Assembly (NCBI GenBank): GCA_964023205.1
Contig: OZ026835.1
Coordinates: forward strand, 13,970,414-14,034,413
From: Lutraria lutraria
Taxonomy: Eukaryota > Mollusca > Bivalvia > Venerida > Mactridae
Direction of reading: 5' to 3'
DNA: 64,000 nucleotides
Shown: one piece after another, positions 19,810 to 31,182 of the stretch
Layout: every line of letters begins with the position of its first letter
Position numbering within the stretch: the first letter of the stretch is position 1
The notes under the pieces: generated by a model
Database searches by the model: none
What the model was told of the DNA's origin: nothing
Seen by the model: the letters and a program-made list of their open reading frames with translations, nothing else
Program-made: the position numbers and the translations under genes

Positions 19810-21209
19810 TCAATTAAAAGTCCCCCAATAAAAATATGACAAATTACAAATTGTCCGATTAATAATAAACAAGGAGTCAACTGAGTAACCACGTTAGTGT
19901 TATTGATCAAAAATGCCTATAATTAAAATAGGTGAACATAAAATACAAATACAAAGAATAATCCAACAATGCAATAAATCAACCAGACACCATAAGAGCA
20001 AGGTACTGAGTATCAAAAAAGGATTTGACAATTACACACTGATTACCACTTAACAAATGGATTATGATTTATAATCTAGGTTAAATAGGGGCATCTGCAA
20101 TATAATACCTGCAAAATAACAAATAAATCAGGACTGATTGTGATAATGGTTTAGTCACACAATAAATTAATTACCTTTCCTTTCCATGGAATTCATCTAA
20201 CGTGTAGTTCAAAACAGTCTTTGTCCACACAAAATACGCTGAAAATAAGCTGTACAAATAATGGTGCCAATAATACTAAATTGTGATTTCACTATGCATC
20301 AGTTACCAAGTAGACCCGAGTGTTAATTGATTACATCAAAATGCCAGCTCGCATCCCTGCACCCCACATACCCTAATGGCACCACTGCTGATAACTACTA
20401 TATGTGAGACTACAACCACTATACTACAGTACTTCAACTCAGATATACTATTATGAAATGTCAGAATGACCTAGTAAATCCACTATGGATTTATGCTTTT
20501 TTTTTTTTCTTTTTTTTTTTCAAATATACTAATACAATAAATATATAATACAATAATGGATGGGGATGTATCAATATTATACAGGTCTGTTAATATTAAT
20601 GGCAAATGTGTTAGTCTTACCAATGACAATACTGTTAGTGATGATGATGTTACGTGCAAGCAAAACTATTATTCATTCCATTACCCCAGTGCTGTGACCA
20701 TTACTTCATCATTTTCACAAAAACAATAACAATCATTCCTGTAATAGTAAAAAATAATATTCATAAAATGTGAACATAAAAATACTACAAATCATACAAT
20801 TTCAAAATAATTGATACTACAAAAACATCAACACAAACTAAAGTTAATCACTCTTTTAAGTGTCAACTGATGTAAACTCCGGTTCCAACGTTGATACACA
20901 GTTAATTGACGCGTATAAATCCAACGATGAATATTTATCAGTTTATAGAGCTCTTACACAAAAGAACACAACACAATGTGTGCACACTAAAGTTTGTCGA
21001 CAATTTATACACCAAAAACTAATAATAATTAAAAATTTCACCCCACGGATACCATACTCTTCACTGTCATCTATACATTCCTCGGGAAACACCCACGTGC
21101 TGAGGAATTCCATGTGACGTCACAGCCCAAGGTTATAAACGATAACGTTCGCTTACTGGTGATAAACACGCATACACATACAATTCAATGAAACCACTTC
21201 TCCACAAAA
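19810..21209 (-). other. Long 5' leader of the Ty3/gypsy element
   Basis: About 1.4 kb separates the primer-binding site from the gag start, long for this group. It holds a ~30-nt interrupted T run (20488-20520), a TGACGTCA octamer at 21115-21122 and a CACGTG E-box at about 21094-21099. I see no coding frame with protein-like composition. Part of it may be a later insertion. Confidence 0.45.
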
Positions 21210-21224
21210 CCACGTTGGGCGCCA
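21210..21224 (-). promoter_or_regulatory. Primer-binding site matching the tRNA-Lys 3' end
   Basis: The minus strand reads TGGCGCCCAACGTGG, complementary to the 3' end (CCACGTTGGGCGCCA) that I know from eukaryotic tRNA-Lys. It begins within two bases of the LTR end, as required for minus-strand primer binding. Confidence 0.85.
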
Positions 21225-21225
21225 A

Positions 21226-21525
21226 TGTCGCAGGTTATATATGTGGTCTGGTTTATTGGTCCTGAAAGAAGGAATAACACGCTATGCATTGAACATTTAA
21301 TAAATATTTTGTGCGTCTTCACGCGACGAAAGCAAAACGGCAAGTGCTTGGCCACAAGTACAAAACATAAACTATAAATGATACAAAACATGACAGTCAA
21401 CAACAAATGGCATAAAGAACACAATGCAAATATTACCTGAAAGAAGGAATAACATGCTATGCATTGAACATTTAATAAATAATAATATAATAAAGTCGCC
21501 CTGTGAAATATATATATATGTAACA
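21226..21525 (-). repeat. 5' LTR of the Ty3/gypsy element (about 300 bp)
   Basis: On the minus strand it begins TGTTACATATAT and ends CCTGCGACA, with TG..CA termini just before the primer-binding site. It contains two direct copies of a ~45-bp segment (21262-21306 and 21438-21482), each with AATAAA-like words on the opposite strand. The outer border is inferred from TG..CA because no second LTR was found for comparison. Confidence 0.6.
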
Positions 21526-22297
21526 GCATCAGAACTGTCTGCATTCTCCAGGAAGTCGTCAAGGATTTTCCCCCTCTTGAAATCTCTTCAGACATTACAG
21601 GGATCTGCAAGACAAAATTCCAAATCATCATTTTTCAGAAATGATATGCCACTAAAAATAATTTCTATTTTGGCTCTGGACATAACTCAGACACTCTTGG
21701 TTCAAATCCCAGATGCGGTAGGTCATACCCATTTGACAAAAGGTCAATTATACTCCATATGTGGAGAAGTTGTCTACTTCTTGTAAAAGGGAAAGATAGT
21801 ACTGGTTAGAATACAGTGTGTGTGAGCCAGTTACAGTATATAACTGAAATATGGTTAAATCAGAAATAAATCCATTGAAACAAATGAAATCAAACATAAT
21901 AATACATGAATAATTTGGTTTTTTCATTACTTTGTTACTATATAAAAAAATCCTCAACCACTGTTTTAAATATGTCTGCTAAAGACAGACTGGAATACGT
22001 TTGCTTTTCTTGTGGTTGTTGTTGACCGACTTGATCAGTATTTGCCTGCAGTAGGTGTTGGTAATAAGTCTGGTGTAGGTTGAATCAGGGGAACTCTTGG
22101 GGCCTGTACAGGTCATCTGGCGTAATGGGTGGAATGATTTATCAAGTGAATATGGCGGGTAACTTTGGTATTGTAATGAGGTAAACTGGGTGGGAAAATA
22201 TTAATGACTTGACACCAGACAATTTGAAGCATTGTCTTCATGGAATGAACAGGCTAGCCCTTGTTGGTTTAAGGAACTAACCTAAAAAAGAAGAAAC
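21526..22297. other. Mostly non-coding; possible interrupted exon at 21540-21605 (minus)
   Basis: On the minus strand TTTTGTCTTGCAG is followed by a short stretch reading RDFKRGKILDDFLENADSSDA in one frame, with a TGA four codons after the putative acceptor, then directly by the LTR start. This may be an exon remnant hit by the retrotransposon. The remainder shows nothing recognisable. Confidence 0.3.
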
Positions 22298-22860
22298 AAG
22301 ATGGCCAAGATGGACCTATATTACTCGCATGACAATCATTGTTTACTCATTAAAGCACTGTTTTGAATGAACCTGTGTCATGAGGTCTGCTGATATCAAA
22401 TTTTCCTGTGACTTGATCTGTTGACCTAGAGTCTGACCCTATATGATCCATGTTTAAACTTGACCTAGAGTCTGACCCTATATGATCCATGTTTAAACTT
22501 GACCTAGAGTCTGACCCTATATGATCCATGTCTAAACTTAACCAACATAGCATTGATACAAACATTCTGACAAAGTTTAGTGAAAATCCAATCATGACCA
22601 TGACATCTGCAGGGTGAACAAGATTTTTGTAAGATTTGACCTCATGACCAAGTTTTTGACATCAGATGACCCATGATCAAACTTTTCTTACATATCTTTA
22701 AGAAAAACATTCAGACAAAGTTTGGTGAAGACCCAATCATCACTTGACATCTATAGTGTTAATCAGGTTTTCCTAAGATTTGCCCTGATGACATAGTTTT
22801 TGACCCCAAGTGACCCATTATTGAAATCATCTGAGATTTTGTCGATATTAACATTCTTTA
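22298..22860 (+). repeat. Partial copy of hairpin repeat family F1
   Basis: Begins CAAGATGGCCAAGATGGACC and TCGCATGACAATCATTG, as in the copies at 32.6 and 36.3 kb, and continues with the same ~145-bp internal units (CAAAGTTTGGTGAAGA, GACC..TTTTTGACC). It lacks the terminal AGCTCACTTTGTG hairpin, so it is 3'-truncated. A 39-bp unit (GACCTAGAGTCTGACCC..) is locally tandem three times at 22423-22539. Confidence 0.75.
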
Positions 22861-22925
22861 TCAAATAAAATTAATATCTTGTTGTTGAAAGAAAGGACCA
22901 TAATTATGATAACCTCATCTAAAAC

Positions 22926-23105
22926 TGCCTCCATGGTCGAGTAGTTAAGGTCGCTGACTTTAAATCACTGTAACCTCTCACTGATAGGGGGTTGTGGGTT
23001 TGAGCTCAGCTACCGACCATATCTCTTTATGTCAGAAAGTAGGCAGTTGCTTACGGAGAATTGGAGTCTAGTACTTGTTCTTTTCAGTAGTTGGCAAAGA
23101 AATGT
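22926..23105 (+). repeat. tRNA-derived SINE, copy 1
   Basis: TGGTCGAGTAG is a perfect RNA polymerase III A box (about 22934), and GGGTTTGAGCTC is a degenerate B box (about 22993). The body matches the minus-strand copy at 42224-42437 over most of its length (GTCGCTGACTT, TAACCTCTCA, CATGTCTCTTTATGT-like words). Confidence 0.75.
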
Positions 23106-24199
23106 ACTCATATTTGACAGCTTAAGTCTCAAAAAAAAAACTTCAAATATTTAAAAGTTATTGCAAGTTTCTTAAAGGGTGACAGACGGACATCTGGATG
23201 CCAAACCTATATCCCACCGCTTTGGCAGGGGATAATAATCTTGAGATCTTAAAAGAAAATGACTCAGTAAGATTTTAGATGTATCTCTTCTGCAACAAAG
23301 AGTGACTTTCAATGTTCTAAAAACTTTTATGCACAGGCCATTTCTCTTGAGGTACCGGATTGGAGGGATTTTGACATTTGCTTCCTGATTGGGAAGCACT
23401 GCGAAGGGGAATTCCCTTGCTTCCCAAACAGGAAGTGTGCCCGCTGACCTTGATTGAAGCAATGTGTAGTCGTTTCTGGTAATACCGTGGTATCGCTAAT
23501 ACTGTGTTACTTACAAATCTCATAAACAAGGCGCTACTAGCTGACACCACCAAGTATCCATTCCTGCATGAAGTTTTGTAGGACTGACGTAGTAAACTTC
23601 ATGTAACTACAAACTGTATCAAAGACAGCGAAACAATAATTCAATAATAATAAACTTTATGCCATGTGCATAATATGACTGCGGAATAAACACAGCTGTT
23701 CTACAAATAGTATTTTGAAAAAATAGATATTGAAAAAAATACTATAGTGGTTTTGGAAACATTTTTTCTTGCTTAAACACACCTGATTCCTCAGTTATAG
23801 AACAAACAGAAAATATTATGAACGATAAATTCATATGATTATGGTACAAATTAACCGTAAGAAGAAATTCACTATCCCCAAAATCAAAATCATGATCCTT
23901 GCTAAATAAATAAATTGAATTTGCCAAGAATTATCTTGAAAATTCTTTGACTGGAACTCAAGTTTATGAATGATGTGTGTTTACGTCACATTGCCTAAAC
24001 TTGATTACATCACAGCTTTCCAAAAATAAGCATAAAAATAAGGAGGCTCTGGTGATTTTGTTTGTTTGAAATATTGTATATAACACATATGGATATGCTT
24101 TTATTTTTATTTTGTTAACCAAAACGCACTAGAATATTTGAAATCAACATAATAATAAAAATTATGGACATTTATCATGCTTATTCACGCTTGTAAAGA
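23106..24199. other. Non-coding; contains a strong hairpin
   Basis: No gene recognised. 23381-23397 (CTTCCTGATTGGGAAGC) is inverted at 23419-23435 with one mismatch, around an inner AAGGGGAATTCCCTT palindrome, giving a ~55-nt near-perfect hairpin. The GACAGACGGACATCTGG and GGCAGGGGATAATAA phrases at 23180-23235 resemble ends of mollusc interspersed repeats. Confidence 0.5.
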
Positions 24200-24898
24200 T
24201 CTCTGGACTGGATGTAAGCTACCAATACACAAAATTTCATCACAATATCTCAATCCTTACTTAAGTTATTGACCAGAAACTGATTTTCTATTTTTAGTAA
24301 CAGTGGCCTTGACCTTACATGGACTGCATGTAAGCTACCTACACACAAAATTTCATCGCAACATCTTAATCCTTGATTAAGTTATTCACTGAAAACTGAT
24401 TTTCTATTTTTAGTACAGTGACCTTGACCCCATAGACCCCAAATACAATCCCAAGCTAGGTTTTGATTTAAGGATGCTAAATACCAAGTTTAGTCAACAT
24501 TGGTCATTCCAAACTTAAGTTATTGACCGGACACTGATTTTCTATTTTTAGTAACAGTGACCTTGACCTTGATCCCACAGACCTAGGCTAGGTTTTCATT
24601 CAAGGATGCTAAATACCAAGTTTAGTCAAGATTGGTCAATAAGAACTTAAGTTATTGACTGGACACTGATTTTCTATTTTTAGTAACAGTGACCTTGACC
24701 TTGATCCCACAGACCCCAAATACAATCCCAGGCTAGGTTTTCATTCAAGGATCCTACATACCTAGTTTGGTCAAGATTGTTCAATCAGAACTTAAGTTAT
24801 TGACCGGACACTGCCTGTTTGACGCCCGCCCACCCGCCATGCCGCCCGCCATTTTCGGCATTCTAATAACCAGGTTTCACTTTGTGAAAACCTGGTTA
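24200..24898 (+). repeat. Hairpin repeat family F2 with ~120-bp internal tandem units
   Basis: Four to five imperfect units carry AAGTTATTGACCGGACACTGATTTTC, AGTAACAGTGACCTTGACC and CTAAATACCAAGTTTAGTCAA. The end holds a GC-rich CCGCCCGCC stretch and a terminal hairpin, AACCAGGTTT..CACTTTGTG..AAAACCTGGTT, at 24868-24897. No coding capacity. Confidence 0.75.
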
Positions 24899-24900
24899 AT

Positions 24901-25834
24901 ACTAGAAGCCCAAGGGCAACATATCGAGCCCCTGTTTAGCCACCTTGTGATCTTGACCTTTGAACTACAAGTATGGGTGATATTCATGACACATCATTTC
25001 ATTGAAGTAAACTTTTATACCAATTTATTTAAAAATCCTTGAATGCAAACAGAAGTTACAGCCCAGACAAGGAAAATATATTTGACCAAATGTGTAATCT
25101 TGACCTTTGACCTATAAAAATCTGGGTGTTTCCCAAAACACATGGTCGCATTGTATTATGGCAAGTCATTTTTAAATAATTCAATGCATAAGGGAGATAC
25201 CGCCCTGACAAGGTGTATAATGATTATTTTTTATGTTTGACCTCTAAGTGTGACCTTGACCTTTGAGCTAGAGACCTTGATCTTACGCACTGCACACCGC
25301 CTCATGGTTTTTAACAATTATGCCAAGTTATCTTAAAAAGTTTCTATGCATAAGGGAGATACAGCCTGGACAAGGTGTATAATGCTCATTTTTTATGTTT
25401 GACCTCTAAGTGTGACCTTGACCTTTGAGCTAGAGACCTGGATCTTGCGCACTGCACACCGCCTCATGGTGTTTAACAATTATGCCAAGTTATCTTAAAA
25501 TGTTTCTATGCATAAGGGAGATACAGCCCAGACAAGGTCTATAATGCTCATTTTTTATGTTTGACCTCTAAGTGTGACCTTGACCTTTGAGCTAGAGACC
25601 TGGATTTTGCGCACTGCACACCGTCTCATGGTGTTTAACAATTATGCCAAGTTATTTAAAAAGTGTCAATGCATAAGGGAGATACAGCCCGGACAAGGAT
25701 CCGGACGGACACAATAACTCACTCACTCACTAACTCACTAACTTACTAACTAACTAACTATAACTAACTAACGTACAGACTCGCAACCGCCATTGTGGCG
25801 ACTATGTCGAGCTCACCGCAAGCAGGCTCGATAA
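24901..25834 (+). repeat. Hairpin repeat family F3 with ~160-bp internal tandem units
   Basis: Starts CCCAAGGGCAACATATCGAGCCCC. GCATAAGGGAGATACAGCC recurs at about 25187, 25345, 25508 and 25669, each followed by GTGACCTTGACCTTTGAGCTAGAGACCT and GCACTGCACACCGCCTCATGG. It passes into an ACTC/ACTAA microsatellite (25711-25768) and ends in a TCGAGC..GCTCGA hairpin (25807-25831). No coding capacity. Confidence 0.75.
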
Positions 25835-26609
25835 AAAAGTAAGTATAAACTCAGTAATATGAACATACAGACTTAAGTATAACAGCATTGTAGATAAGCT
25901 GCGTATCAGCATATTTTACGCCAGGATACGCAGAAAGTTTCATTTCCGAGCATACACTAGACGCAAAAATATTAGGATTTACATAAACTTTGAAAATCTG
26001 ACAGCATAGTGTCAACATCAATCTTTAATATAGACTATAGCGTGGTGACGTCACCGTCTATTAAATCCGACAGCTGATTTTAACATCTGCTGAGATAACA
26101 GAGTATCACCTTTGACAAAGTTTGTGAATATACTGTGAAAAATCGACAAAAAATCGCCCATGTTGGGATGGCCAGATTGACATATTCCAATTCTAGGTTA
26201 TTTGGCAATACTTTTAGTTGATTCGGAAATCAAATAAACAGTGTTTAATCTTAGTTGCCTGTTGGATGCTTTCTGCTGGCGATCTTATAATTGTGATTTT
26301 GTTGATCATCACCCTAGCTGTTAAATCATCGTTGGATATGTTTTCAATTATGATAGTTCTTAATAGATATTAGGCAGATATATGATCATTTTTTTGTAAA
26401 CTGTAAGCATAGGCAGTAGAACATGTATAGTGAAATGAGTCTTAAACACCTGACTTATTATTAAATAAGTAAAATTTAACGTGGAAGAATCTGTTTTGTC
26501 TATAAATACAACTTTAGTCAAATTACCTATCAAGCAAGTTGAAATTTTACCATTCACCCCATGCCTTGAAAAGCGAGGGAATTACCCACATTAGACAAAA
26601 ATTATCTAC
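25835..26609. other. Non-coding stretch between satellite pieces
   Basis: The first ~50 bp are one unit of the satellite that resumes at 26610. The rest is unrelated AT-rich sequence, perhaps an insertion. GGTGACGTCACC, a perfect CRE-type palindrome, lies at about 26045-26054. Confidence 0.45.
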
Positions 26610-27540
26610 AATGCTGGTATAAACACAGAAATATGAACATACAAATGTAAGTATTAACTAAGCAATATGAACATACAGAATTTGATGTAGGTATAAACTC
26701 AGCAAGATGAACATACAGACAAGTATAAACTCAGAAATATGAACATACAGACATAAGTATAAACTCAGAAATATGAACATACAGATGTACATATAAACTC
26801 AGCAATATAAACATACAGATGTAAGTATAAACTCAGAAATAAGAACATACAGATGTACGTATAAACTCAGCAATATGAACATACAGACATTTAAGTATAA
26901 ACTCAGCAATATAAACATACAGATGTAAGTATAAACTCAGAAAAAAGAACATACAGATGTACGTATAAACTCAGCAATATGAACATACAGACATTTAAGT
27001 ATAAACTCAGCAATATAAACATACAGATGTAAGTATAAACTCAGCAATATGAACATACAGACATAAGTATAAACTCAGAAATAAGAACATACAGATGTAA
27101 GTATAAACTCAGCAATATGAACATACAGATGTAAGTATAAAACATAAACTCAGAAATAAGAACATACAGATGTAAGTATAAACTCAGCATTATGAACATA
27201 CAGATGTAGGTATAAAATCAGCAGTATAAACATACAGACATAAGTATAAACTCAGCAATATGAACATACAGACATAAGTATAAAACATAAACTCAGAAAT
27301 AAGAACATACAGACATAAGTATAAACTCAGCAATATGAACATACAGATGTAGGTATAAAATCAGCAATATGAACATACAGACATAAGTATAAAATATTAA
27401 CTCAGAAATAAGAACATACAGACATATAGGTATAAATTCAGTAATATTATTAACAAAAAATTACAGACATAAGTATAAACTCAGAAATATTAACATAATG
27501 ACCTACTAAAATATAGACTCAGAAATATGAACATAAAATT
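26610..27540 (+). repeat. Satellite, ~35-bp unit
   Basis: About 25 imperfect copies of GTATAAACTCAG(C/A)AATA(T/A)GAACATACAGA(TGT/CAT)AA. Unit length varies between 33 and 50 bp because some units carry an extra AACAT or ATAAAACATA. Degeneration increases toward 27480-27540. Confidence 0.9.
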
Positions 27541-28290
27541 TAGCGGGTGAGATTTTACCAATATTTAGAGGATATTAAATGAGTGTGTATTCCGTATTTA
27601 TTCCACGAGTTCAATAATTTCAGACTGAATGTACACAAATTTATCACATACCATGAAAATACGGCAAAAAACAAAATACCTGTTTGACATTGCTACTAAT
27701 AACATTAGAGTGGCACATACGTATAACAAGTCTTTTTAATCAGAAGCACAAAACTAGTTCCATTATGAAACATCATAAATAATAAATGTGTGAACATATC
27801 TTACGATATAAACAGTGTCTTTGCTTACTCAAACTTGTGAAGTTATAATTTTGAAAACATGTATCAATCAATGTCTCTGCTTCATCAAAAATTATATAAA
27901 GATGTTTTATGGCATTTTATAAGAAAAGTATGGGACGTATCAGGCACAAGTCAAAACTTATCCCGTTTTCAGGCCTTTACTGAAGTGACTTACTACAAAC
28001 CATTTTCACGAAAACATAATATGCAACAGTAAATCTTTGGTGCGCGATATCATTTTATATCAATTTGGCGGCCACGATTTCATGCAGAAGTAAGTAAATC
28101 TAACTTTGAGTCCAGGAGGAGTAGTCAAACAAGTGTACAATATATATCCATTAATTAGCAGGTGCTCGATGACAAAGAGTACTACCATTGATTGTGGTCT
28201 TTTATAAAATTAATGTAAACAACCAAGGAAACAACAACAAATAATATTAATATGAAAAAAAGAAAAGAAAATGGAATAGAAATTTATCTT
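27541..28290. other. No gene recognised
   Basis: AT-rich non-coding sequence up to the LINE 3' fragment. No repeat pairing seen. Confidence 0.45.
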
Positions 28291-28857
28291 AGAGATACAT
28301 TGTAATTATTTTCACAGAATAAAATTACTATCACAGAATTTATATTGTTATCTAAGAATTATTGATAATCAAAATGTTTATAAAAACAACCTCAAACACT
28401 AGCAAGCAGATGGGCTTTGACGTTGGACTTAAACTGAGGTTATGAACTGAACTAAGTGGAATTTGATCAACCCTTTTTGAGACAGGTAACCAGTTCAGCT
28501 TGACAAAATGACTTTGATCAATATGAGCTCTTGCTTCTAGATCTAACACAAATCTGATCATTTTGTTTTGGGTGACCTGTAGCTTGTTCCTAAGTTCCTG
28601 AGTCAAGCTGTTACACCAAACTGAACAACCATAGTCAAAATGACACTGAATAAGGTATGTTGCTGGTAACCTATTACAATTTGGATTAAGGAACTTACTC
28701 TTCCTATACAACAACTTCAACCTAGTATTTCCTTTCTTGATAGTTGACCTATCCATTGAATAAAAGGATAGACTTTGATCTAGATTGGTTCCAAATATTT
28801 AACAGAATCCTTAGCTATGATATGTTGACCATTACGTATAACATTGAGATTGGGTTA
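28290..28857 (-). pseudogene. LINE-B C-terminal part, separated from its RT by nested insertions
   Basis: The minus strand encodes the region after the RT palm of a non-LTR element: VKYLGTNLDQSLS, then LYRKSKFLN, LIQCHFDYGCSVWCNS, LRNKLQVTQNKMIRFV and LNWLPVSKRVDQ. This is the usual order of thumb and post-RT motifs in CR1/jockey-like LINEs. It begins abruptly at 28857, where the (TAA)n tail of LINE-A is inserted. The matching upstream half is at 33.8-36.3 kb. Confidence 0.7.
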
Positions 28858-29331
28858 TTATTATTATTATCATAGCATATTTATATAGCCCTTTTTTCAT
28901 GTAATTACACGTTCAAAAGTGCTGTACAATCACGATTACGACATGGTTAAAACAATATGTAATGAATACAAACATGTTAGTCAAAAATGATATGGGTAAA
29001 ATATATACAACTATGGACAAATTTATAAGTCAACAAATCCACCATTAATTTATACAGACAAGTAAGGTACACAATAATTCTAAAATGATTCAAGTCCGGT
29101 TGGCTTCGTAAGCTGTTTGGCCAGTCCACACGCGCATTACTCCACCAGCCGGTGTTCACTGTTCACTACGCAACTTCACTGAATGTTTACTGAAGGTACA
29201 TTTAAATCAGTGTTTCAAGAACAGCGTCAAGATACCACTGCTACAAGAAACCATCTCCAAAGGTATAAAGATACTACCTTTAAAGAGACCCCCATACTTC
29301 AAAAAAATTAATACTATCTAAGAAGTAAAAC

Positions 29332-31180
29332 CTAATAGCCTGAGTAAGCTTTTGTAAAATAGTGCGTTTTAAGCGCTTTCTTGAATGACGGTAGTGATTT
29401 ACTGTCTCTGAGTGCTGTTGGCAGTGCATTCCAGAGCTTAGGTGCTGCGGCCGTGAAACATCGATCACCGAACGTGACAGTCCTCATCCTCGGCACAACT
29501 AGAAGAACAGAGTCATTTTGAGACCTAAGCTGTCTTTGTGGAGTATATACTTCCAACATACTTCTGATACAGCCAGGGGACTTTCCATTTAGTGCTTTGA
29601 AAACATGAGTCAACGGGTAGCCAGTGAAGATCCTTCAGCACAGGGGTGATGTGATTGTAACGTGGTGTCCGTGTGATGAGGTGGGCGGCTGTATTTTGAA
29701 TATTTTGTAGTTTGTTCAGAATGATTTTTGGGGAACCGCACAGTAACGAATTGCAGTAATCCAGTCTTGATGTTACTAATGAATTGATAAGGGATTTTGT
29801 TGCATCAACAGTCAAATATTGTCTGATTTGACCTATTTGTCTGATCTGCATGAAACACGACCTTGAAACAGAGTTAACATGTTTATCCATGTCCAAATGT
29901 GAATCCAGCATGGCACAGAGGTTTCTCACCATCGATGATGATCTGATCACAGCGTCGCCAACTTTCAGTTAGATTCTCAGCTGTACTGGCATTCCGGTTC
30001 GGTACAAACAGGATTACCTCTGTTTTGTCAGCATTTAATTTCAGCAAATTTGCTTTCATCCAGTGTAAGATATCCTTCAGACAAGCTTCAATTTGTTGTA
30101 ATGTTTCATCACGCGATACAATTGTGAGTCATCAGCATAGAAATGATGTTGCAGTTGGTGCTCTCTGCAGATTGCACCCACTGGTTTTGTGTACATGATG
30201 TAGTTCTTCGGACCAAGCACAGAACCCTGTGGTACACTATAGTTCATCAGTACTGGTTTTGAAAGTTCACAATCTATAAACACAGTCTGGTAGCGGTCAC
30301 ACAGATAGGATTTCATCCACTCTAATGGCTTGCCCGTTATACCAAAATGATTTTCAAGTCTGTGTAGGAGAGTGATGTGATCAATGGTGTCAAATGCTGC
30401 TGATAAATCAAGCATTACCAGGACCGTAGCTTTATTCTGATCTAGAGAACAAAGGATGTCATTTTGCACACAAAGTAGAGCAGTGTCAGTAGAGTGTAAT
30501 TTTCTGTATGCTGACTGACGTTCTTCGTGGAGATTATGCAGTGTTAAATGCTCTTCTAGTTGAGCATCGACTACCTTCTCAAGAACTTTGGAAATGAAAG
30601 GTAAGTTTGACACAGGTCTGTAATTTTTCAGTACATTTTGATCAAGGCCTGGCTTCTTTATTAGTGGTCTTATTCTGGAGCTTTTAAAAGCAGTAGGTAC
30701 ATAAGCACTTTTGAGTGATGCATTGAATATTCTGGTAATATATATTGGTAATAGTTCATTTAAGCAATCCTTCAACAGCCATGTTGGTATTGGATCAAGT
30801 TCACATGATTTACTTGGTGATCTATTTTATTAGATTTCAGCCTCCGATGTTGGAGAAAATTCTGATAGTTGCTCTTCTCTGAAGGGTGTTTCGAATTCAG
30901 CACAGTCATCATGTTGGTTAGACTGAGTACTGGAGGCTATTTCAGTACGTATTCCTTCAATTTTGTTGATGAAGAAGTCACTGAAATCCTATGCAAGCAT
31001 CTTAGCAGGTTTACCAGATGGTAGCACAACTTCCTTTTCTTCACCCACCAGATGTTTAGTTATCTTGAATAACCCTTTCTGATCACGACCACAGGGCTCT
31101 ACCTTCTCCGTGTAAAAGCTTACTTTGGATTTTTTTAACAATTTGTTGACTACCGAACATTGATTCCTATATATTTCATG
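29332..31180 (-). pseudogene. LINE-A reverse transcriptase and C-terminal domain, broken
   Basis: RT motifs in order: [51 protein letters not shown] (catalytic YADD), then LNADKTEVILF. The C-terminal region follows with LDYCNSLLCGSP, LHWLPV and WNALPTALRDS. The pieces lie in different frames: 30775-30077, 29950-29525 and 29613-29332. Two adjacent stops occur in the linker near 30825-30830, and another lies near 30990. It would have copied LINE RNA at a nicked target by target-primed reverse transcription. This copy cannot make a full protein. Confidence 0.8.
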
Positions 31181-31182
31181 AT

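Noticed and set aside
20860..21117. 85-codon plus-strand ORF in the retrotransposon leader
   Set aside because: Opposite strand to the element, no recognisable domain, within a leader that contains regulatory-like motifs only.
22350..22601. 83-codon ORF with three repeated MDHIGSDSRSSLN blocks
   Set aside because: It is the antisense reading of a 39-bp tandem unit inside repeat family F1, not a repeat protein.
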